Shown here: piece after piece, positions 37,400 through 44,084 of the stretch | Position numbering within the stretch: position 1 is the stretch's first letter | Layout of the letters: each line of letters begins with the position of its first letter | Source of the DNA: Haloprofundus salinisoli | GTDB taxonomy: Archaea; Halobacteriota; Halobacteria; Halobacteriales; Haloferacaceae | Direction of reading: 5' to 3' | DNA length: 64,000 nucleotides | NCBI RefSeq assembly: GCF_020097815.1 | Contig: NZ_CP083663.1 | Coordinates: 1,798,001 to 1,862,000 of the forward strand | The notes under the pieces: model-generated | Told to the model about the DNA's origin: nothing | Databases searched by the model: none | The model's input: the letters and a program-made list of their open reading frames with translations, nothing else | Made by a program: the position numbers and the translations under genes

Positions 37400-39241
37400 A
37401 TGACGACTCCCACGCGCGACGCCGTGCTGCGGGTGGACCTCTCGGCGGAGACCGTCGAGAGAGAGCGCGTCCCCGAGGAGTGGCGACGCGACTACCTCGG
37501 CGGGAAGGGGTTGGGCGCGCGCTACCTCTACGCCGACCTCGCCCCCGGCGTCGACCCGCTGGGGCCCGACAATCTGCTCTCCTTCATGCTCGGCCCGCTG
37601 TCGGCGTATCTCCCGGGTGAGACGCGCTACGCGGCGGTGACGAAGTCGCCGCTCACCGGCGGCTTTCTCGACTCCTACAGCGGCGGGTCGTTCCCTGAAT
37701 GCCTCGCAGGGTCGCTCGGCGACTGTCTCGGACTTCTGGTCACCGGCCGCGCCGAGAGACCGGTGACGCTCGTCGTCGAAGACGGAACGGCGACGATAGA
37801 GCCCGCCGACGAGCTGTGGGGCCGCGACACCGTCGAGACGGACGCGGCATTTCCCGACGCCGCCGTCGCCTGCATCGGGCCGGCCGGCGAGTCCGAAGTC
37901 GCCTACGCCACCGTCGCCTCCGACGGCGGCGACCACCACGCCGGACGCGGCGGCGCGGGGGCGGTTATGGGTTCGAAGCGACTGAAAGCCGTCGTCGCCC
38001 GCGGCGACGCCCCCGAGGTGCCGTCCGCGCTCCGCGACCTGCGCGAGCGGTACGAACGCCAGTACGAGAACCACGATACGGGCCGCTGGCAGGCCGCGGG
38101 CGAGACCTTAGAGAGCGTCGACTTCGCCAACGAGGTCGGCGTCCTCGCCACCGAAGGTTGGCAGCGCGGCCAGTTCGACTCGGCCGAGAACATCGGCATC
38201 GAGGCGGCGCGCGAGGCTGCGGTCGGACGCGAACGCGACACCGAGACCGCCCCCGGTGGCTTTCGCGTCCGGACCGAAGACGGCGAGAGCGTCCCGCGGG
38301 GGGCCGCGCCGATGACGCTCGGGGCGGGACTCGGCGTCGAGGAGTTCGACGCCGTCGCGGCGCTCGGCGAGACCTGCGACCGGCTCGGCGTCGACGTGAT
38401 AAGCGCCGGGAACGCCGTCGCGTGGGCCATCCGCGCCGCCGCCGCCGACCTCGTCGAGACCGACGCCCGCTTCGGCGACGACGAGGCGGCCCGCCGACTG
38501 CTCGCCGCAATCGCCTCGCGCGACGGCGAACTGGCCGACGCGCTCGCAGACGGCGTCGCCGAAGCCGCGGCGCGCTACGGCGGCGACGGGTTCGTCCCGA
38601 CAGTCAAGTCGATGGAACTGCCGTCGTACGACCCGCGCGGCGCGGTCGGGATGGCACTGGCGTACGCGACGAGCGACCGGGGTGCCTGCCACCGCCGCGC
38701 TAGACCGGTCGAACGCGAGGTGTTCGAGGCGTGGGACGACGCGGACGTGGTCGACGCCGTCGCGGGCGCACAGATCGTTCGCTCGGTGCTCTGGAGCCTC
38801 GTCGCCGACGACTTCGTCGGCGAGACGATGTGGGACGACCTCGGTGCGGCGTGGTTGGACGCGGTCGGACTGCCCCACGACGCCGACGAACTGACCCGAA
38901 CCGGCGAGCGCATCTGGACGCTCGTCCGCCTCTTCAACGTCCGCGAGGGGTTCGACCGGAGCGACGACGCGCTCCCGGAGACGCTTCGTCGCCCGCTCTC
39001 GGAGGGCCCGGCCGCCGGACGCGCCATCGACCCCGAAGCGTTCGAACGCCTGCTCGACGCCTACTACGCCACCCGCGGGTGGGGCCCCGACGGCCACCCG
39101 ACCCAGGCGACAGTCGAGCGACTCGGCCTCGGAGGCGTCGTCGACGACGCGACGACACTGGCCGAAGAGGCGGCGACGGCGAACCCGGAGCGCGAGACGA
39201 CCGCGATCACCGACGACCGACACGACAGAGATGACAGATAG
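37400..39241 (+). CDS. AOR-family oxidoreductase lacking the [4Fe-4S] ligands
   Basis: The 613-residue protein has the AOR N-terminal domain (LRVDLSAETVERERV, YLGGKGLGARYLYADL) and pterin-binding segments (HAGRGGAGAVMGSKRLKAVV, TSDRGACHRRA). Known AORs bind a [4Fe-4S] cluster through CxxCxxxC and one later Cys. Here the CxxCxxxC position reads ERDTETAPGGFRVRTEDG, and the later site reads IVRSVLWSLVADDF instead of an ICKF-type block, so all four ligands are absent. It may bind W-pterin without the cluster or have lost redox function. ATG 37400 follows GTGAGG. TTTATAAAT just before it is too close to act as its TATA box; CGCTTATTG, 25-30 bases upstream, fits better. Confidence 0.88.
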   Translation: MTTPTRDAVLRVDLSAETVERERVPEEWRRDYLGGKGLGARYLYADLAPGVDPLGPDNLLSFMLGPLSAYLPGETRYAAVTKSPLTGGFLDSYSGGSFPECLAGSLGDCLGLLVTGRAERPVTLVVEDGTATIEPADELWGRDTVETDAAFPDAAVACIGPAGESEVAYATVASDGGDHHAGRGGAGAVMGSKRLKAVVARGDAPEVPSALRDLRERYERQYENHDTGRWQAAGETLESVDFANEVGVLATEGWQRGQFDSAENIGIEAAREAAVGRERDTETAPGGFRVRTEDGESVPRGAAPMTLGAGLGVEEFDAVAALGETCDRLGVDVISAGNAVAWAIRAAAADLVETDARFGDDEAARRLLAAIASRDGELADALADGVAEAAARYGGDGFVPTVKSMELPSYDPRGAVGMALAYATSDRGACHRRARPVEREVFEAWDDADVVDAVAGAQIVRSVLWSLVADDFVGETMWDDLGAAWLDAVGLPHDADELTRTGERIWTLVRLFNVREGFDRSDDALPETLRRPLSEGPAAGRAIDPEAFERLLDAYYATRGWGPDGHPTQATVERLGLGGVVDDATTLAEEAATANPERETTAITDDRHDRDDR

Positions 39242-40022
39242 CATCGACCTCGACGAACTGGACGTATCGACCGACAGCGACGCGGAGAAACCGAACCGGG
39301 GCGACTGGTTCTGGATGGGCGAAGGCGACCCTGACGACGAAGCTGACGCCGCCGACGCGGGCGACGACTCCGACGAGTCACCCGACTCGTCCAGTTCGGC
39401 CGGCGACGACGTCACCGCCTCGGTGAACTCGGACGCCGATACCGGGGCCGACCACCGCGCCATCCCGCGCGTGCCACGTACTAACGACGGCAGTCCGGTC
39501 GGTATCCCCATCGAGGGTGGCGGCGCGGGCGGCGCGGCGATGGGGAGCGCCAGTGACCAGGAAGCTGACACCGACGCGGACGCGGAACCGGAACCTACGG
39601 GGCCGCACGGCAGCGGCCCCTCCGAGATGACGATGGCGCTGACGTACGAAGCAGTGAAACGACTGGAGAATCCGGCGGCCGCCTTCGCCGACGCCGAAGG
39701 GTGGACCGACTGGTTGGGCATCGTCGGCGACGTGGACGCCCACGTCATCACCAAGTTCCAGCGCGAGTCCGTCGTCGACGTCGACTTCTTCAACGGCACC
39801 GGCACCGGTCCCGCGGAGCGCCTCGCCGGTATCGACGGTCACTCGATGTTCTTCGCCGAGCGCATGGCCGTCGTCGGCGTCGCGGGCGTCGACGAGTACA
39901 TCGCCGAGGACAGCGGGTGGGAGTTCGTCCCGCTGTCGACGGCAGCCGAGAAGGCCGGGTGGTCGCTGGCCGACGAGCCCAGTGACCCCCGAGCGGACGG
40001 CGGCGACGGCTCAGGTACGTAG
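39231..40022 (+). CDS. Acidic protein coupled to the cluster-less AOR, function unknown
   Basis: The 263-residue protein overlaps the AOR gene by 11 bases, so the two are co-translated. About 135 residues are a highly acidic, disordered-looking N-terminus. An ordered domain of about 105 residues follows (MTMALTYEAVKRLENPAAAF, WTDWLGIVGDVDAHVITKFQ, GIDGHSMFFAERMAVVGVAG). No cysteines or known motif occur. The tight link suggests a partner or maturation role for the AOR-like protein, which is inference. Confidence 0.75.
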   Translation: MTDSIDLDELDVSTDSDAEKPNRGDWFWMGEGDPDDEADAADAGDDSDESPDSSSSAGDDVTASVNSDADTGADHRAIPRVPRTNDGSPVGIPIEGGGAGGAAMGSASDQEADTDADAEPEPTGPHGSGPSEMTMALTYEAVKRLENPAAAFADAEGWTDWLGIVGDVDAHVITKFQRESVVDVDFFNGTGTGPAERLAGIDGHSMFFAERMAVVGVAGVDEYIAEDSGWEFVPLSTAAEKAGWSLADEPSDPRADGGDGSGT

Positions 40023-40161
40023 CCGAAACCGAGACCACGGCTGTGCCAGCGCTGAGACGGCCACGCTAACCCCGAGACGGAAGTCGAATCGACGCCGAAA
40101 CTCGGTGTCCTCTGTGGCTGTACGTAAATTTTTGTGACCTCGACACGCACTAGCATGTAGC

Positions 40162-40428
40162 ATGACTCTCAGAAACAGCTTCCGCCAATCCTGGGTGCTC
40201 ACGTTCGGCATCATCGCCGCGATGGCGTGGTTGACACTCACCGCGATACGGGTGTTCTCGCTCATCGAGTCGCCGCTGGCGTGGACGACACCGACCATCG
40301 GCGCGGGCGCGATGGGGGGTCTCGTCGGTATCGTCGTGATGGCCGTCTTCGTCGGCGTCCTCTTGGTACTGTTCGGCGAACTCGGCGAGTCAGACCCCGC
40401 ACCGAGCGCGTGGCCGCCGGAGAAGTGA
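40162..40428 (+). CDS. Two-helix membrane protein
   Basis: The 88-residue protein has two transmembrane helices (about 12-32 and 44-70) and a short acidic tail. GTAAATTTTTG about 40 bases before the ATG may be its TATA region. The zinc-ribbon gene starts two bases after its stop, so these and the gene at 40573 form one unit. Function unknown. Confidence 0.65.
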   Translation: MTLRNSFRQSWVLTFGIIAAMAWLTLTAIRVFSLIESPLAWTTPTIGAGAMGGLVGIVVMAVFVGVLLVLFGELGESDPAPSAWPPEK

Positions 40429-40429
40429 G

Positions 40430-40576
40430 ATGACGCAGTTCGAGTGTACCGAGTGCGGTCAACTCGGCCGGTTCGGCCGCTTCGACGAGTCGACGCTGAC
40501 GATGCGCTGTCCGGTCTGTGAGGAGCAGACGGTCTGGACCGTCGCGTTCGCCGACGAAGGAGGGGTGTCCTTTTGA
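40430..40576 (+). CDS. 48-residue zinc-ribbon protein
   Basis: ATG 40430 to TGA 40574-40576 encodes a small protein with two CxxC knuckles, CTEC (residues 6-9) and CPVC (27-30), spaced as in a zinc ribbon. It sits two bases after the membrane-protein gene and overlaps the next gene by four bases (TTGA). Such tiny ribbons often bind nucleic acid or proteins; its role is unknown. Confidence 0.7.
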   Translation: MTQFECTECGQLGRFGRFDESTLTMRCPVCEEQTVWTVAFADEGGVSF

Positions 40577-40911
40577 CGCTCGTCGTCCCGATCAGCGAGC
40601 GATTCCGCGAGGCGTCCGAGGAGTGGGCCGACACGCGCCTCATGGACCCTGAAGACGCCCTCGAAGTGAAAGCAGAACAGGCGCTCCTGGAGGTTGAACA
40701 CCTCGTCTCGGGCGCGCACGAAGTCGAGTTCGCGGTCGAAGACGGCGAACTTCGCTACGAACCCAGCGACGAGTTGGCCGCGTTGCTCTCCTCGCACGCG
40801 GAGCGAGCGGGCGTCGACGAGGCGACGGTGCTCGGCCTCCACGTCGACCTGTTCGCCCGCGTCTTCCTCGACGACGCCGCCAAGCGGCCCTCGAACGCGC
40901 CGCCGAAGTGA
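40573..40911 (+). CDS. Hypothetical protein with TTG start
   Basis: The 112-residue acidic, helical protein (EVKAEQALLEVEHLVSGAHE, DEATVLGLHVDLFARVFLDD) most likely starts at TTG 40573, inside the stop of the zinc-ribbon gene. A strong GGAGGGGTG lies six bases before that TTG, and no ATG or GTG begins the ordered part. Coupled translation with the ribbon protein is likely. Family unknown. Confidence 0.6.
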   Translation: MTLVVPISERFREASEEWADTRLMDPEDALEVKAEQALLEVEHLVSGAHEVEFAVEDGELRYEPSDELAALLSSHAERAGVDEATVLGLHVDLFARVFLDDAAKRPSNAPPK

Positions 40912-40989
40912 ACGTCTCGTCGGAGCTCACCGGAGCGGCACTGCTCCGTACACGACCTATTATGACGGCACATTGCGAGGCGTTCGCAC

Positions 40990-41160
40990 ATAGCGAAGAA
41001 GGACAGCGGGTGGCGACCGACCGCGGCGATGGACGAGTACAAGGGCTACGCCACGTGGGGGTACGAGACCGGCCCCAGGAGATAAACCAGGGCGAAGTCG
41101 ACGGCGAACCGGTGTTCTCACGGGAACCGAAGGAGAAACTCGGTCTTCGACGACGACGTC
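40990..41160 (+). pseudogene. Frameshifted paralogue of the 56-residue protein at 46517
   Basis: One frame reads KKDSGWRPTAAMDEYKGYA, then TWGYETGP and stops at a TAA near 41082. Another frame continues QEINQGEVDGEPVFSREPKE. Together they parallel KDSGWRPSVGTQTYAGFELW, then HKINDAQVDGDIEFDW, in the intact protein at 46517. One missing C in the run at about 41073-41077 explains the shift. The start codon position is ATA, not ATG, so the gene appears doubly inactivated. Confidence 0.65.
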
Positions 41161-41212
41161 GAACCGACGGAGTGACGCGGGCGGCGGCCGACGACTACTT
41201 TTCTGCGAGGGC

Positions 41213-42448
41213 TCACAGAAGCGGGAACGAGCGGTCGTTTCGCGCGGGGACGTAGAAGTTCGCCCGCGAGGTGACGCGGATGAAGTTGAGGATGCCGTTA
41301 TGTTCGCGGTCGGTTATCGACGAACTGTCGTCGCGGACGTACCAACCGTTCATCGCCTTCCGCGTCCGCCGGAAGTCGTCGAGTTTCCGCTGGAAGGCGA
41401 CGAAGTGGACGCCCGGCTTCCCGCCGTCGACGGTGTTGAAGTCGCGCCGGAGCACCAGCGGTTCGTCGGTGTCGTCGCGGCGGACCTGCGCGACTTTCTC
41501 GTGGTGACCGACGACGTCGTAGTCGCGGGCGTGTTCGCGGACTCGGTCTGAGAACGGCACGTCGTCGGTGAAGTTCGCCACGTCGTCTTCGGTGAACTCG
41601 GGCGAGAACATCCGTCGGATTCGCTCTCTCCCGTTCAGCGTCCCGTACCAGTCGCGGAGGTTCACGGTCAGCCGACTGAGGTGCATCGTCGTTCCGTCGG
41701 CGAACCGTCCGTCGGGGATGGCGACGCTCCCCTCTCTGGGTTGGGTGCGCTTGCGCCCCGAGAAGAAGCCCATGAACATCTGTTCCTCGCCGGTCAGCGC
41801 GTCTGCGGGGATACCCTCTGCGTCGGCGTGTTCGGCCGGGAGGCCCTCGCCGAGGAACCCGGTTCGGCGTCCGCGGACGCCGAACACGTCGCCGAGGCGT
41901 TGGTCGACGGACTCGCCTTCGAGTCGGTTCCGGGAGCCGAACAGCGCGTTATCGGCCGCCGCGAGGTTCGAGGGGATGTCGCTCTCCAAGACGAGCGCGG
42001 CGTCGAACGACTGGAGGTTCGGTTTATCGGTCCGCGACAGCACCTGCGGCGGCGAGATGGGGACACGCGAGAGTTCACCGATGCGCTCAAAGTAGTTCGT
42101 CCCCCACGCGAGGGTGTGAAACAGTCCCTCGTGGTCCCAGTCGTACGCCGCTTCGAGCGTCCGCATCGCTCGCTCGACGGTCCGCGCGTCCTCGACTGAC
42201 GGCTCTCGCTGGAGGTCCAAAAGCAGGATGCGCCGATAGCGCGCCTGCAGGTGGTTTCCCGCGTCGTCGGTCGGTAGGTACTCGGTCTGGGCGAACTGGC
42301 GGTCCGGGAGGCGGTCGCTTCGCGGGTTGGCAGCGAGTCCGTCGACGCCCGGGCCGGTCGCCGGGTCAAGGAGGCGACTACAGCCCGAGAGTCCGACAGT
42401 TCCTGTCGCAACCGCGATACGACTGAGCGCGGTGCGTCGTGAAACCAC
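41213..42448 (-). CDS. Tat-exported Dyp-type peroxidase-like protein
   Basis: The 411-residue protein starts at GTG 42448 with a Tat lipoprotein-like signal (SRRTALSRIAVATGTVGLSG, then Cys). The mature part resembles Dyp-type haem peroxidases: GLFHTLAWGTNYFERIGEL near the N-terminus, VVGHHEKVAQVRRDD with a His in the position of the haem ligand, PGVHFVAFQRKLDDF, and a C-terminal FYVPARN. If active it would use peroxide to oxidise organic substrates outside the cell. Overall similarity to classical Dyp enzymes is weak. Confidence 0.6.
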   Translation of the reverse strand: MVSRRTALSRIAVATGTVGLSGCSRLLDPATGPGVDGLAANPRSDRLPDRQFAQTEYLPTDDAGNHLQARYRRILLLDLQREPSVEDARTVERAMRTLEAAYDWDHEGLFHTLAWGTNYFERIGELSRVPISPPQVLSRTDKPNLQSFDAALVLESDIPSNLAAADNALFGSRNRLEGESVDQRLGDVFGVRGRRTGFLGEGLPAEHADAEGIPADALTGEEQMFMGFFSGRKRTQPREGSVAIPDGRFADGTTMHLSRLTVNLRDWYGTLNGRERIRRMFSPEFTEDDVANFTDDVPFSDRVREHARDYDVVGHHEKVAQVRRDDTDEPLVLRRDFNTVDGGKPGVHFVAFQRKLDDFRRTRKAMNGWYVRDDSSSITDREHNGILNFIRVTSRANFYVPARNDRSFPLL

Positions 42449-42578
42449 GGCGTCTGTGTAGCTCAATGCTGCCGGTCGCAAAAATTCTGTCTGTCCATTC
42501 GGCGTACTGTCACGTCGTCGGTTCGAAACTCCCACCGACCGTACATTTATTCGGCCGCTCGCACAACTCTCGATAACG

Positions 42579-42731
42579 ATGCTTCCGACACCGCTCCACG
42601 TCCAGGGCGCGACCGGCCTCAACGGCCCGATTTCGCTGGAGGTCGCGCTTGTCTCGCTCGGGTTCGGAGCCGTCGTCCTCGGGTTCGTCGCGTACGACGC
42701 CTACCGCGCGTACGGGGAGTACGACTCGTGA
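42579..42731 (+). CDS. 50-residue single-helix membrane protein
   Basis: ATG 42579 to TGA 42729-42731 gives 50 residues with one hydrophobic helix (about 19-38, SLEVALVSLGFGAVVLGFVA) and a tyrosine-rich acidic tail (YDAYRAYGEYDS). ACATTTATTCGG (42543-42554), about 25-36 bases before the start, fits a TATA box. The next gene overlaps its stop by four bases (GTGA), supporting translation as the first gene of a three-gene unit. Confidence 0.6.
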   Translation: MLPTPLHVQGATGLNGPISLEVALVSLGFGAVVLGFVAYDAYRAYGEYDS

Positions 42732-43009
42732 GCGGCGCTTCCCGGTCAGCGACCGGCGTCGCGCCGAGCGCAGAGCGCACGCTCTACTACCTCCGGGCGA
42801 CGGTGTACCTCCTCGCGTCGCTTCTGTGCTTTTCGCTGCTCGTCGTCGGTACCGTCGCGGTCATCGCCGAACTAAAAGGGACCTGGCACTGGGCGATACA
42901 CCTCGAATCGACTATCAGCTACATGGGCCTCTTCGTCGCGGCGCTGATGGTACCGCTCGTGCCGCTCACGGCGGCGCTTTTCGTCTCTCGGTGGTGGTTC
43001 GATGCGTGA
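42728..43009 (+). CDS. Two-helix membrane protein, paralogue of the next gene
   Basis: The 93-residue protein starts at GTG 42728 within the preceding stop. It has two helices (about 28-47 and 64-86) with a short external loop containing KGTWHWAIHLESTISYMG. The following gene has the same layout and a matching loop (ATWEWYFRMEQAMSLL), so the two appear to be paralogues that could form a heterodimer. Function unknown. Confidence 0.65.
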   Translation: MSGASRSATGVAPSAERTLYYLRATVYLLASLLCFSLLVVGTVAVIAELKGTWHWAIHLESTISYMGLFVAALMVPLVPLTAALFVSRWWFDA

Positions 43010-43238
43010 CCGCTACGTCACCGTGCTCCGCCGGTTCGCCGTCGTCTCCGTCGTCGGACTCGTCCTATCTGTGTTGGGTGTCGCCGTCGTCGCCATGGTC
43101 GCCGAGTCGTACGCGACCTGGGAGTGGTATTTCCGGATGGAACAGGCGATGAGCCTGCTGATGCCGGCGACGATGGCGTTTCTCGGCCTCGCCCTTGTCT
43201 CGGGGTTCGGCGTCGTCTACGCGGCCGACCGACGCTGA
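43002..43238 (+). CDS. Two-helix membrane protein, paralogue of the previous gene
   Basis: The 78-residue protein overlaps its neighbour by eight bases. It has a basic start (MRDRYVTVLRRF), helix one (about 13-34), the loop YATWEWYFRMEQ and helix two (about 50-72). The conserved TWxW plus Glu-containing loop is shared with the upstream gene. Function unknown. Confidence 0.65.
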   Translation: MRDRYVTVLRRFAVVSVVGLVLSVLGVAVVAMVAESYATWEWYFRMEQAMSLLMPATMAFLGLALVSGFGVVYAADRR

Positions 43239-43324
43239 CCGGTTCGCGCAAAACGGACCTTCGAAGGGCGATTCCCAATCTGTTATGGAATCAGGTTTTC
43301 TATAGGTGAAGGCTTACCCCGATT

Positions 43325-43413
43325 CGATTGTCAGCACCTTCCGCTCTGCGGATCTGATGGGGGGCGGAGTCTCAGCAAGTCGTTCTTGTGCTCGACTCGC
43401 TGGCTGACAATCG
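43325..43413. repeat. 89-bp element bounded by a perfect 11-bp inverted repeat
   Basis: CGATTGTCAGC (43325-43335) is matched by GCTGACAATCG (43403-43413), with 67 bases between. It lies in the gene-free gap where the tiny membrane-protein genes and the chaperone gene converge. It could be a small miniature element, a terminator pair or a structured RNA. No target duplication is obvious. Confidence 0.45.
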
Positions 43414-43454
43414 GTACTTTCCGACGTCTCGAATCACTCCGAGCGACGCGAGTC

Positions 43455-44084
43455 TCATCTGACCATCTGCGCGACCAGTTCGTCCTCGAACTCGACGACA
43501 CCCGCGAAGACGAGCGCCGCCGCCCGGAACAGGGGTTCTTCCGTCTCGTCGAGCACGTCGTCGACGAACGCCTCGTGCCACGACGTGAGATGCTCGTCGA
43601 GGAAGACGCGTTCGTAGCCGAACGCCTCCTCGGCTCCGTGGTACTGTCGTTCGACGAGATAGCGAAGAAAGGCGAGTTCGACAGCGATGAAGTCGTTCTC
43701 TTCGCCGTACTCCTCGGGCGGTTTCCACCCGGCGGCGGCGTAACTGGCTTCGACTTTCGCCAACCCCTCGCCGATGAAGCTGGTATCCTCGCGGTAGTAC
43801 GTTTCGTGCGCCAGGACGGGCGGGCGCGGTCCGACGAACACGCGCGTGTACTCTCGCGCCAGTTCGTCTCGAACCGCTGCCGTGTCACGGCCCTCGTTGT
43901 CGGCGACGAACTGCCGGAGCAGGTCGAACCCCGCGTCCAACGACTCGTTCACCTTCGCGTCCGGCAACTGGAGGCCGTCGCCGAGCAGGTCCGCTAGAAA
44001 CGCCTCGTCGGGCACGTCCCAGAACACCTCGGCGACGAAGTCCAACAGTTCGAGGCGGGCGTCGTAGACGGCAGCGTCGTCCAT
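43455..44084 (-). CDS. TorD/DmsD-family molybdoenzyme chaperone
   Basis: The 209-residue all-helical protein has the TorD-superfamily pattern. Its key stretch (DELAREYTRVFVGPRPPVLA followed by HETYYRE) matches the YxxLFxGPxxxxxPPYES-type core, and it lies mid-protein. Such chaperones bind the Tat signal of a molybdoenzyme until cofactor and clusters are loaded. The obvious client is the Tat-signal-bearing formate-dehydrogenase-like subunit at 47058. Its ATG overlaps the stop of the polyferredoxin gene by one base. Confidence 0.85.
   Translation of the reverse strand: MDDAAVYDARLELLDFVAEVFWDVPDEAFLADLLGDGLQLPDAKVNESLDAGFDLLRQFVADNEGRDTAAVRDELAREYTRVFVGPRPPVLAHETYYREDTSFIGEGLAKVEASYAAAGWKPPEEYGEENDFIAVELAFLRYLVERQYHGAEEAFGYERVFLDEHLTSWHEAFVDDVLDETEEPLFRAAALVFAGVVEFEDELVAQMVR

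Noticed and set aside
38108-39805. Minus-strand open frame of 565 codons opposite the AOR-like gene
   Set aside because: It is antisense to a gene with recognised pterin-binding motifs and starts with Ser-rich low-complexity sequence.
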